Below are positions 16,154-23,909 of a DNA stretch of 64,000 nucleotides, one piece after another; position 1 is the first letter of the stretch, and each line of letters opens with the position of its first letter. The stretch comes from Avrilella dinanensis (GTDB taxonomy: Bacteria; Bacteroidota; Bacteroidia; Flavobacteriales; Flavobacteriaceae): NCBI RefSeq assembly GCF_002807015.1, contig NZ_NIPO01000001.1:182961-246960 (forward strand), written 5' to 3'. Both the position numbers and the translations under genes were made by a program. Below the pieces are notes generated by a model. The model did not search any database. It was not told the origin of the DNA and was given only the letters and a program-made list of their open reading frames with translations.

Positions 16154-18442
16154 ATGGATATGCGAAATTATTCCTTTAAGAGATTGATTGCAATTTTTGT
16201 CTTGCTTGCAACAACACCGCTTGCCTTTGCTCAAAAAGTAGTGCGTTACGAGTTGGTACTCAAAGATACCCTTGTAAACTTTGCGGGTAAAGAGAAAAGA
16301 GCCATTTCAGCAAACGGACAAATACCTATGCCAACGCTTGAATTTACAGAGGGCGATACGGCAGAAATCGTAGTGTATAATCAGTTAAAGGAAAGTACGG
16401 CTATCCATTGGCACGGATTGTTCCTGCCTAATAAGGAAGACGGTATACCACATTTAACGCAAATGCCTATTAAGCCTGGTGAAACATTCACTTATCGCTT
16501 TCCTATTACTCAGAACGGTACACATTGGTATCATTCACACGCAGGATTACAGGAGCAGATTGGTATGTACGGCAATTTCGTTATGTACAAAAAAGCTGAT
16601 GATAAGACCTTCCGCAAAGGAATAGACGATTTGCCGTCCGTTCCCATTGTGTTAAGCGAATGGACAAACCTCAAACCCGAAAGTGTACACCGTATGCTCG
16701 CAAACGCCAATGATTGGTTTGCCATTAAAAAGGGAGCAACGCAAAGCTATGCCGAAGCTATCCGAAGTGGGCATTTTAAAACCAAGCTCACAAACGAGTG
16801 GAAACGAATGTTGGCAATGGACGTGAGCGATGTGTATTATGAAAGGGTGCTGATGAACGGAAACCACTTTACCGATTTGAAAAGCATTGACGGCAAACCA
16901 CTCAAAGCAGGCGATAAAGTCCGTTTACGCATTTCCAATGGTGGAGCATCGTCTTATTTTTGGCTTCGCTATGCAGGCGGTAAAATGAGCGTTGTTGCGA
17001 GTGATGGCAATGATATTGAACCCGTTGAGGTGGACAGGTTAATTATAGCCGTATCCGAAACTTACGATGTGGTTGTTACCATTCCCGAAGACGGTAAAGC
17101 CTTCGAATTTATGGCGACCACCGAAGACCGTACTCAATCCGCAAGCTATTTTATAGGTAATGGAGAAAAGCAATATTTGGACGAGCTTCCTACCTTAAAA
17201 TATTTTGAGGGAATGAAAATGATGAACGATATGATGAAGATGAACGGCGATCTTGACGATATGGGTATGAATATGAGCCTGCAACAAATGGATATGAACA
17301 TAGTAATGTACCCCGAAATCACAGGTGAAGAAAAGACAAAAGACAAAAGGGAAACACACGATAATCATGCAGGACACGATATGAATATGGACGAAGACCC
17401 TAATCGTTATGATGCCAATGCATTGAGCAATATAGTTACCTTAAACTACGGAATGCTCAAATCACCCCACAATACCACATTGCCAAAAAATGCACCTGTA
17501 AAGGAACTAAATTTTACTCTAACAGGGAATATGAACCGTTATGTATGGAGTATGGACAACCGCATACTTGCCGAAACGGATAAAATACCTGTAAAAAAAG
17601 GCGAAATACTACGCATTACCATTTACAATAACTCAATGATGCGACACCCGATGCACCTGCACGGTTTCGATTTCCGGTTGTTAAACCAACACGGCGATAA
17701 TGCCCCGATGAAGAACATCATTGACATTATGCCAATGGAAACAAACACCATAGAATTTTTAGCCAATACAGAGGGCGATTGGTTTTTCCATTGCCATATC
17801 CTATACCATATGATGGCGGGAATGAACAGGGTATTTGCGGTTGATGATTATCAAAATCCTTATCTGCCGAATAAGAAAAAGGCTTATCGTAAATTACAAC
17901 GAGAGCATAATATGCCCCATTTTATGGCACAAAGTGATTTCGCTACCCATGGTATTGACGGAGAAGTTATGTTGATGAATGCACGGTACAGCTTGGGTAC
18001 GGAATGGCGTTTGGGTTACAACGACATGCACGGTTATGAAGTAGAAACCCATCTAGGGCGTTACATCGGTAAAATGCAATGGCTGATGCCTTTTATCGGT
18101 TTCGATTGGCGATACCGCAAAATGGGAATGCACGAACAGGAAAAAAACTTGTTTGGACAAGTCAATAAAAAGGACAACCGTGCAGCAGTAAGTATCGGTG
18201 TGATGTACACTTTGCCAATGTTAGTCAATGTACAGGCAGAAGTTTATCACGATGGAATATTCCGAGTATCATTGATGCGTGAGGACATTCCTGTTTCACC
18301 GCGATTAAGAGCAGGTTTTATGGTCAATACCGATAAAGAGTATATGGCAGATTTGAGATATATTCTTACTCGACACATCGGTATTAGAACACATTATGAC
18401 AGTGATATGGGATTTGGTGTAGGGCTTTCGCTGAATTATTAA
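16154..18442 (+). CDS. Multicopper oxidase fused to a CopB-like C-terminal domain
   Basis: 762 residues with a signal peptide ending TPLAFAQ. Residues about 25-575 form a CopA-type multicopper oxidase: HWHGLFLP, THWYHSHAGLQEQ, HPMHLHGFDF and the type-1/trinuclear motif HCHILYHMMAGMNR. A Met/His-rich stretch (MKMMNDMMKMNGDLDDMG, then NHAGHDMNMDED; about residues 355-415) suits Cu(I) loading. After about residue 590 the protein changes to strand-rich, aromatic sequence (YSLGTEWRLGYNDMHGYEVE, RAGFMVNTDKEYMADLRY, final GVGLSLNY), like the outer-membrane CopB protein that is separate in PcoAB/CopAB systems. The likely job is periplasmic oxidation of Cu(I), possibly tethered to the outer membrane. 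No frameshift is seen, so the fusion is probably real. Confidence 0.9.
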   Translation: MDMRNYSFKRLIAIFVLLATTPLAFAQKVVRYELVLKDTLVNFAGKEKRAISANGQIPMPTLEFTEGDTAEIVVYNQLKESTAIHWHGLFLPNKEDGIPHLTQMPIKPGETFTYRFPITQNGTHWYHSHAGLQEQIGMYGNFVMYKKADDKTFRKGIDDLPSVPIVLSEWTNLKPESVHRMLANANDWFAIKKGATQSYAEAIRSGHFKTKLTNEWKRMLAMDVSDVYYERVLMNGNHFTDLKSIDGKPLKAGDKVRLRISNGGASSYFWLRYAGGKMSVVASDGNDIEPVEVDRLIIAVSETYDVVVTIPEDGKAFEFMATTEDRTQSASYFIGNGEKQYLDELPTLKYFEGMKMMNDMMKMNGDLDDMGMNMSLQQMDMNIVMYPEITGEEKTKDKRETHDNHAGHDMNMDEDPNRYDANALSNIVTLNYGMLKSPHNTTLPKNAPVKELNFTLTGNMNRYVWSMDNRILAETDKIPVKKGEILRITIYNNSMMRHPMHLHGFDFRLLNQHGDNAPMKNIIDIMPMETNTIEFLANTEGDWFFHCHILYHMMAGMNRVFAVDDYQNPYLPNKKKAYRKLQREHNMPHFMAQSDFATHGIDGEVMLMNARYSLGTEWRLGYNDMHGYEVETHLGRYIGKMQWLMPFIGFDWRYRKMGMHEQEKNLFGQVNKKDNRAAVSIGVMYTLPMLVNVQAEVYHDGIFRVSLMREDIPVSPRLRAGFMVNTDKEYMADLRYILTRHIGIRTHYDSDMGFGVGLSLNY

Positions 18443-18446
18443 CAAA

Positions 18447-18899
18447 TTGAAGTCAGAATTAAAAGTAATTGTAGAAATGAAAAAGGATACCGAAAATAGA
18501 TTGACAAAAAAAAACACCAAACCGACAAGTATGCGGATTTTGGTCTATGACTTTCTTGTCGCCCAAAAGACGGCATTGTCATTATCGGAAATTGAAGAAC
18601 AGCTCGCTTATGCGGACAGAATTACTATTTACCGTACATTAAAAACCTTTGAGGAAAAAGGTATTGTTCACAGTATTCAGGAAAACACAACTACCAAATA
18701 CAAATTGTGCAGCGACGAATGCAACGAACATACACACAAAGACTGGCATCTGCATTTTTACTGTAAAATCTGTAAACAAACGACGTGCCGGGAAAATATC
18801 GTTTTGCAGGAAAACATCAAAGGGAATTTTAGAATTGATGAAGTCCGCCTGTTTGCTAAAGGTATTTGCGAAAATTGTCTTGATGAAACTTTGCAATAG
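18447..18899 (+). CDS. Fur-family metal-dependent repressor
   Basis: Up to 150 residues; a second in-frame ATG at 18477 (MKKDTENRLTKKN) gives 140 and is as likely. The winged helix reads MRILVYDFLVAQKTALSLSE with DRITIYRTLKTFEEKGIVH; the metal/dimer domain has HLHFYCKICKQTTC and ICENCL, i.e. two Cys pairs for structural zinc. This resembles Zur/PerR-like members more than classical Fur. The gene starts 4 bases after the multicopper oxidase stop, so they share a transcript. Its last codons overlap a 7-1-7 palindrome that lies in the promoter of the CDF exporter, so the most likely target is the next gene. The cognate metal is not certain. Confidence 0.87.
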   Translation: MKSELKVIVEMKKDTENRLTKKNTKPTSMRILVYDFLVAQKTALSLSEIEEQLAYADRITIYRTLKTFEEKGIVHSIQENTTTKYKLCSDECNEHTHKDWHLHFYCKICKQTTCRENIVLQENIKGNFRIDEVRLFAKGICENCLDETLQ

Positions 18900-18906
18900 T
18901 ATTGCA
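18892..18906 (+). promoter_or_regulatory. 7-1-7 palindrome, candidate Fur/Zur-family operator
   Basis: TGCAATA-G-TATTGCA is a perfect 7-1-7 inverted repeat. It overlaps the stop codon of the Fur-family gene and the -33 TTG (18902-18904) of the CDF exporter promoter, an ideal position for repression. Confidence 0.65.
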
Positions 18907-18927
18907 CAACGGTAACTATTATCTTTG
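18902..18927 (+). promoter_or_regulatory. Promoter of the CDF exporter (TTG ... TATCTTTG)
   Basis: -33 TTG at 18902-18904 and consensus -7 TATCTTTG at 18920-18927; the ATG follows at 18947. It rules out the in-frame TTG at 18902 as start codon. Confidence 0.7.
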
Positions 18928-18946
18928 TAGCAAAACAATAAACAAA

Positions 18947-19879
18947 ATGGACAATCATCACGAACATACACATTGCAGCGGACACAATCATTCTAAACAA
19001 AATGCTCTGTCACTGGCGTTTTGGCTCAACCTTTTATTTTCGATAATCGAAGTCGTTGGCGGGATATTAACCAATTCTACAGCCATTATCGCCGATGCTT
19101 TTCATGATTTCATGGACGCCGGAGCGATTGGTTTGGCTATCCTCATGGAAAAAATATCTGGCAGAAAGCGGACAAGCAGATTTTCGTATGGCTTCAAACG
19201 TTTTTCGCTCTTGTCAGCGTTGGGGTTGTCTTTATTTCTGCTGGCGGGTTCGGTAACGATGATAATCAGTGCCTACAATTCTTTTATTAACCCGAAAAAG
19301 GTCCATAGTATCGGAATGTTGGGCTTGGCAATTCTGGGACTTGCCGTGAATGGTTTTGCTTTTCTGAGAATAAAAAACAGTGGCGGACATCATCACAGCC
19401 ACAGCCAGGGAAGCCATAATCACAACAGCCAATCCATTATGTTGCATTTGCTGGAGGACGTATTAGGCTGGGCTGCCGTGCTCATTGGAGCAGTAATCAT
19501 TTACTTCACAGGTTGGAATTGGATAGACGGTGTTTTAACCATTGGTATTGCCTTGTTTATTGGTTTCAACGCTTCAAAAAACCTCATCAACACGATTAAA
19601 GTGATGTTGCAATCTGTTCCTGAAAATGTGAATATCAGTCAGCTGCAAACCGAATTGCTGCAAATTGACGGCATTAGCAATATTCACGATATACACGTCT
19701 GGAGTCTGGACGGTAGTTATCATGTAGGTTCTGTTCACGCTGTTGTCAATAACTCCACATCAAAATTCGGGCAGGATATTATGAACAATATCATCAGTTT
19801 GATGAAAAAACACCATATCGACCACTCCACCGTTCAGATTGAAACACAGGATAATCATTGTGATTTGCATAACTGTTAA
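18947..19879 (+). CDS. Cation diffusion facilitator (zinc/divalent metal exporter)
   Basis: 310 residues of the CDF/ZitB-CzcD type. A His-rich N-terminus (HHEHTHCSGHNHSKQNA) precedes six membrane helices. The transport site is in SIIEVVGGILTNSTAIIADAFHDFMDAG (helix 2, HD-like D residue) with the matching pair in helix 5 (HLLEDVLGWAAVLIGA). A second His-rich loop (GGHHHSHSQGSHNHN, about residues 146-160) lies between helices 4 and 5, as usual for Zn exporters. The cytoplasmic tail ends IDHSTVQIETQDNHCDLHNC. The start at 18947 is fixed by the promoter box just upstream. It would export Zn2+ (or Co2+/Cd2+) in exchange for protons and is likely repressed by the preceding Fur-family protein. Confidence 0.92.
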   Translation: MDNHHEHTHCSGHNHSKQNALSLAFWLNLLFSIIEVVGGILTNSTAIIADAFHDFMDAGAIGLAILMEKISGRKRTSRFSYGFKRFSLLSALGLSLFLLAGSVTMIISAYNSFINPKKVHSIGMLGLAILGLAVNGFAFLRIKNSGGHHHSHSQGSHNHNSQSIMLHLLEDVLGWAAVLIGAVIIYFTGWNWIDGVLTIGIALFIGFNASKNLINTIKVMLQSVPENVNISQLQTELLQIDGISNIHDIHVWSLDGSYHVGSVHAVVNNSTSKFGQDIMNNIISLMKKHHIDHSTVQIETQDNHCDLHNC

Positions 19880-19948
19880 TCCCATCTAAACACACATATT
19901 TATGAGCTAAATATCATATCTTCGGGCAATTTTTAAGACCTTTGGCTC

Positions 19949-20677
19949 ATGAATAATATCGAAGATAAAATCAAAAACGGTTACCAACTGGATTTGCCCA
20001 AACTTTATCAGGAAACATTACAGATTTACAAAAAATCGGTGTTGGTCTCGGGATTGATATTGTTTCTGGTGGCAATAATTGTGTTTATGATTTACGCCAT
20101 TGGTTTGTTTTCCTATTTCGAAACGCCTTTTCCGACCGAGCAACAAATAGAACAGTTTAATATCAACCATTTGTCTAACCGGCAATTAATACAAATCGGT
20201 TTTTTTCAGGCATTGATTTTTGGCTTTTTCGGAGTAGTTTCTGCCGGATTGTTGCGTTTGTGCGAAAGTGTGGACAAACAACAGCTACCCACGCTGGAAG
20301 TTGTTTTTAAGGTTTTTACCCAAAAACAAGGGATACAAGTATTTTTCTTTGCTTTTATTTTTCAGGTTTTGCTGTCGGCAATCACTTTTGTGTTTGATTC
20401 GCTGAGCGTCTTTTTAGTTTCATGGTTTATTATGATTTTGGCATACACGCTTTTTATTTTGGTCATTCCGCTAATTGTTTTTGAAAAATACAGCATCAGA
20501 AAAGCCATCTCGAGTAGCATAAAACTTGTTAACCAACGTCCTTTTATGTTACTGAGTTTGGTTATGTTTCACAGCGTGTTTGCCGTAGCCGGAATTTTCT
20601 TTTTGCTTATCGGAGTATTTGCTACATTTCCGGTATGGTATGCGTTTATGTATAGCCTGTATAAACAGTTTTCGTAG
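19949..20677 (+). CDS. Hypothetical multi-helix membrane protein
   Basis: 242 residues with about six hydrophobic segments, e.g. SVLVSGLILFLVAIIVFMIY, IQVFFFAFIFQVLLSAITFV, SVFLVSWFIMILAYTLFILV and SVFAVAGIFFLLIGVFATF. A short cytoplasmic N-terminus and the segment SIRKAISSSIKLVNQRPFML before the last helix pair resemble the glycerophosphoryl-diester-phosphodiesterase-type/DUF975-like membrane proteins of Bacteroidota, but I cannot name the family with certainty. It follows the CDF exporter by 69 bases and converges with the thioredoxin gene at 20761. A weak -7-like TATCTTCG lies upstream. Confidence 0.7.
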   Translation: MNNIEDKIKNGYQLDLPKLYQETLQIYKKSVLVSGLILFLVAIIVFMIYAIGLFSYFETPFPTEQQIEQFNINHLSNRQLIQIGFFQALIFGFFGVVSAGLLRLCESVDKQQLPTLEVVFKVFTQKQGIQVFFFAFIFQVLLSAITFVFDSLSVFLVSWFIMILAYTLFILVIPLIVFEKYSIRKAISSSIKLVNQRPFMLLSLVMFHSVFAVAGIFFLLIGVFATFPVWYAFMYSLYKQFS

Positions 20678-20760
20678 TTTGATCAGAATACTTCAGAAAA
20701 ATTTATAACCAACTGATAAATTGTCAAAACCATTCATTTAAAATATTCATATTGTATTAA

Positions 20761-21246
20761 TTACAATGATTTCATTTCTTTTAATGCTTTCGTCAGGTTT
20801 TTGGCTGATAAAAAACCGGCATATTGGAAGATAATTTCATAGTTTTGGTTTAGGATTACCAAAGTCGGATAGCTTATTTTTCCGTCTATTGCTGCCAATG
20901 ATTCGGCTAATTCATTTACTCCGATTTTAACTCCGGTGGGTTTATACCGGAAAATTTGCCCGGCAAATGAAATTTCCTCTTGGGTTTCAGCATTGAAATC
21001 GACAAAATAAAAATCCTGATTGAGTATATTTTCTATTTCCTTGTTTTTGAAAGTTGTATTTTTCATAGCTTGGCAATATCCGCACCAATCTGTATGTACA
21101 AAAAATACCACCGGACGTTCATCACTCTTCTGTAAAGCAACAATTTCTTCCGGTCGATTACTTTGGGGCTGAGAAAAGCAAAGTCCGGGAATTGAAACAA
21201 CTCCCAGAACTATTGCCCATCTAAACATTATGCTTAGAATTACCAT
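20761..21246 (-). CDS. Periplasmic thioredoxin-family protein
   Basis: Up to 161 residues; Met1 (21246) or Met7 (21228) can begin the signal peptide (FRWAIVLGVVSIPGLCFSQP). The active site is TDWCGYCQAMKNTTF, a proper CXXC, with SYPTLVILNQ supplying the cis-proline. It resembles the thioredoxin_7/DsbD-gamma-like periplasmic reductases. It begins 2 bases after the stop of the TonB receptor gene and so belongs to its operon. A linked receptor-thioredoxin pair suggests reduction of the imported ligand or of the receptor's conserved cysteines (CNVC); this is inference. Confidence 0.85.
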   Translation of the reverse strand: MVILSIMFRWAIVLGVVSIPGLCFSQPQSNRPEEIVALQKSDERPVVFFVHTDWCGYCQAMKNTTFKNKEIENILNQDFYFVDFNAETQEEISFAGQIFRYKPTGVKIGVNELAESLAAIDGKISYPTLVILNQNYEIIFQYAGFLSAKNLTKALKEMKSL

Positions 21247-21248
21247 TT

Positions 21249-23543
21249 TTAATCTAATTTAAATCTTACACCCAAAAAACCTCTCATTCCTTGGTTGGGT
21301 GCATACACATAGGAAGGGTCAAATGTTAGTGCATACGGATTTCCTGGCGTGGAAACCGCCTGACCGTCGCCGTCAAAAACCACATCTTTATCAAACGGGT
21401 CGTGTGAACGGGCAATAAGGAACGGCAATCCTTTTCCCGGCGTCCAGTTCAGTAAATTTTTCACTCCGCCATAAATTTCAATTCTGTCAAATCCGTCATA
21501 AGTCAGCTGAATATTCTGAATACTCCACCAAGGCGAATTTTCCGGTCGGGGGTCGAGGTCTCCCAACAAAGGCAAACGCATCGGACTGTACACATTTCCG
21601 GTGTAATCAATGCTTAAATCCCAAGGCAAAATTTTATAGGAAACAGCCCATGTACCGGTAAATTTTTCTGTGAGCATCTGTTGTTCTGTTATTCCGTTTT
21701 CAGTTAATGTATTTTCCATCAGTGTTCCGCCAAGTATAAACTTTAATCCGTTGGGTAAATTTAAATCCACATTAAGGCTAATTCCCTTACTTACAGCATA
21801 CCCGTCAAGATTGTCGTAGATAATCTGATTAGAATTGGTTTCATAATCAGGGGCGATTTTGTTGGTAAAATGCGTGTAAAATGCCGTAGCGTCAAACCCG
21901 AGAAAAGCACCGGAATCAAAGTAAAATTTCTTCACATAGTTCAGGTTGGCATTATAGGATTTTTCCGGTTTTAAATCGTTCAGAATAATCACATCTCTCG
22001 CTCCGGTCAATGCCGCGTGGTCTTCCGTAAACAGATTCACTACACGAAATCCGGTACCGGCGTTGAGTCTCAAAATACTGTTATCGTTGAGTGTCCATTT
22101 ATACGCCATTCTCGGTGTGAAAATATTTCCATGATGATTATTGTGGTCGTATCTGAAACCCAACAACAATTTATGTTTTTCTTCGAGTGTAATTTCATCT
22201 TGAATAAACACGCCCGGCAACCATGTTTTTTCCGCTTCGTTACTGCCGTCAATTCCTGCCGTTGCCGGTGTATTGTCATCATAATAGGTATATCGAAGTG
22301 CTGCACCCGTCAACAAATCGTGCCGTCCGATTTTTTTATCCCATATAAGCTGCCCGAAAGCTATTTTCTGATTGGCGATATACGATTCATAGCCATACCG
22401 GCTATCCTGGTCGTGGTTTATCAATGAAAAATTAAAAAACATTTTTTCACTTACCGGTAATTGATAATTACCTATAATTTCAGCACGGCTGGTGTAAATG
22501 CTTTCGCCATATATTTCATCTCCACCACGGTGAGATTTGTTCCAACGCATATCTCCGCCCCATCTGTCTTCATAAAGGTAACGTCCGGCTAGGCTAAACA
22601 AACGGTTGTCTTTCCGGGAAAAATTCCATTTTTGAAATACGGAAAACCGGTCTTGCAAAGTAACATCTGTAAAATTATCTTTGTTGTTATCTACTTTATT
22701 CTGATAATTGAAATAATTGATTCCCGTCAGTACACTGGCTTTTTTTCCGGCATTTAATTTAAGTCCCAAATCCACATTATGTTCCAACCAGGAAGTGGTA
22801 AAAACATCTGCACTGAACAACGGTGCATTATTAGGATTTTTGGTAATAATGTTAATCACTCCACCGACAGCTTCACTTCCGTACAGCGAAGATGCAGGAC
22901 CTTTCACTACTTCGATTCGCTCTATCAAAGAGCTCGGAATACCCGACAAACCGTACACCGAACCGAGCGAGCTGACAATCGGCATTCCGTCAATCAGAAC
23001 CATGGTGTAAGCACCTTCCAAACCGTTAATGTGAATGTCGCCGGTGTCACAAACGTTGCAGTTCAGCTGCGGTCGCACGCCGTTAATATTCTGTAATGCG
23101 TCGAAAAAAGTGGGCGTAGGATTTTTCTTAAAAAATTCTTGTGTATAAACCTCAACCGGAACAGGGCTTTCCAGACGATTAACCGGTTTCATCGTTCCGG
23201 AAATAACCAATTCCTCGAGTTCTGAACCATCTTCTGTGCGACTTAAATCAATATTGATGGTTTTATTTTCTCCTTCACTCAGAGATATTTTTTCTGTATA
23301 AACATCATAATAATTTGCTTCAATTACCAACAGATATTCTCCGAACGGAACATTTGTAAGCTGAAAATACCCCAAACTATCCGACTGGGTATGAAACGAG
23401 GTATTTTCCAGATAAACAGAAGCATTTTCTATTGTCAATCCATTGTCAGCAACAGTTCCACCAACCGAGGTTGTTTGTGCAATGAGTTGATTTACACAAA
23501 AACACATCATCGTTGTTGTTATAAGTAAAAGTTTTCGCATCAT
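21249..23543 (-). CDS. TonB-dependent receptor, probably metal-related
   Basis: 764 residues: signal peptide (ending NQLIAQT), a carboxypeptidase-like regulatory domain (about residues 26-105), a plug domain (about 115-230; PVPVEVYTQEFFKKNPTPTF, VVKGPASSLYGSEAVGGVIN) and a barrel ending GFLGVRFKLD. A CNVC motif sits in the plug (LNCNVCDTGDIHINGLEG), seen in a Bacteroidota receptor group that I associate with metal or metallophore uptake. No SusD partner is present, so polysaccharide uptake is unlikely. The gene is in an operon with the thioredoxin gene. Two palindromes TTTAG-N6-CTAAA lie in its upstream region, suggesting control by a metal-responsive repressor. The exact ligand is unknown. 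Confidence 0.85.
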   Translation of the reverse strand: MMRKLLLITTTMMCFCVNQLIAQTTSVGGTVADNGLTIENASVYLENTSFHTQSDSLGYFQLTNVPFGEYLLVIEANYYDVYTEKISLSEGENKTINIDLSRTEDGSELEELVISGTMKPVNRLESPVPVEVYTQEFFKKNPTPTFFDALQNINGVRPQLNCNVCDTGDIHINGLEGAYTMVLIDGMPIVSSLGSVYGLSGIPSSLIERIEVVKGPASSLYGSEAVGGVINIITKNPNNAPLFSADVFTTSWLEHNVDLGLKLNAGKKASVLTGINYFNYQNKVDNNKDNFTDVTLQDRFSVFQKWNFSRKDNRLFSLAGRYLYEDRWGGDMRWNKSHRGGDEIYGESIYTSRAEIIGNYQLPVSEKMFFNFSLINHDQDSRYGYESYIANQKIAFGQLIWDKKIGRHDLLTGAALRYTYYDDNTPATAGIDGSNEAEKTWLPGVFIQDEITLEEKHKLLLGFRYDHNNHHGNIFTPRMAYKWTLNDNSILRLNAGTGFRVVNLFTEDHAALTGARDVIILNDLKPEKSYNANLNYVKKFYFDSGAFLGFDATAFYTHFTNKIAPDYETNSNQIIYDNLDGYAVSKGISLNVDLNLPNGLKFILGGTLMENTLTENGITEQQMLTEKFTGTWAVSYKILPWDLSIDYTGNVYSPMRLPLLGDLDPRPENSPWWSIQNIQLTYDGFDRIEIYGGVKNLLNWTPGKGLPFLIARSHDPFDKDVVFDGDGQAVSTPGNPYALTFDPSYVYAPNQGMRGFLGVRFKLD

Positions 23544-23566
23544 TTTATTTATTTAAATTTGTTCTG

Positions 23567-23574
23567 CAAAAATA
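23567..23574 (-). promoter_or_regulatory. -7 promoter box of the TonB receptor operon
   Basis: Minus-strand TATTTTTG, 23 bases upstream of the ATG at 23543, with the proximal TTTAG-N6-CTAAA palindrome immediately upstream in the -33/-7 spacer. Confidence 0.5.
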
Positions 23575-23578
23575 AATA

Positions 23579-23594
23579 TTTAGTTTAATCTAAA
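23579..23594. promoter_or_regulatory. TTTAG-N6-CTAAA palindrome, proximal candidate operator
   Basis: TTTAG (23579-23583) and CTAAA (23590-23594) around TTTAAT, directly upstream of the -7 box; placed to block RNA polymerase. Form resembles DtxR/MntR-type boxes only loosely. Confidence 0.5.
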
Positions 23595-23634
23595 AAAATA
23601 ATTTGACAACATTTTTTAAATAAATGAAATTATA

Positions 23635-23654
23635 TTTTTAGATAAAACTAAAAA
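23635..23654. promoter_or_regulatory. TTTTTAG-N6-CTAAAAA palindrome, distal candidate operator
   Basis: Perfect 7-bp arms with the same 6-base spacing as the proximal site, centre to centre 58 bases away. Two sites of equal design argue for a dimeric repressor. Confidence 0.5.
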
Positions 23655-23690
23655 TGATTAATTATCATTGGCTTTTGACAAGGTATAAAA

Positions 23691-23777
23691 AATGTATCGA
23701 GAACCGAACATAAAGCTTCTCGATACAAATTTCTTCCGCTTCGTTACTGAAATTTTACTCGAAGTGACGATTTAAAG
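23691..23777. repeat. 87-bp hairpin repeat, copy 1
   Basis: Begins AATGTATCGAGAA and ends CTCGAAGTGACGATTTAAAG. Arms TGTATCGAGAA (23693-23703) and TTCTCGATACA (23717-23727) make an 11-bp stem. Copy 2 starts 110 bases later and differs at one base (G23738/A23848). Confidence 0.85.
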
Positions 23778-23800
23778 TAATTCCACAAAAGGAATAAAAA

Positions 23801-23887
23801 AATGTATCGAGAACCGAACATAAAGCTTCTCGATACAAATTTCTTCCACTTCGTTACTGAAATTTTACTCGAAGTGACGATTTAAAG
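23801..23887. repeat. 87-bp hairpin repeat, copy 2
   Basis: Same 87 bases as copy 1 with a single substitution, separated from it by 23 unrelated bases. Lies between the TonB receptor promoter and the 3' end of metG; it ends 22 bases before the metG stop. Confidence 0.85.
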
Positions 23888-23909
23888 CTCACCTAAGGTG
23901 TCTATATTA

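Noticed and set aside
23544..23690. Cobalamin riboswitch upstream of the TonB receptor
   Set aside because: Region is short and AT-rich with no B12-box or kissing-loop sequence; only simple palindromes are seen.
23691..23887. CRISPR array
   Set aside because: Only two long (87-bp) copies, one spacer-like gap of 23 bases, no cas genes.
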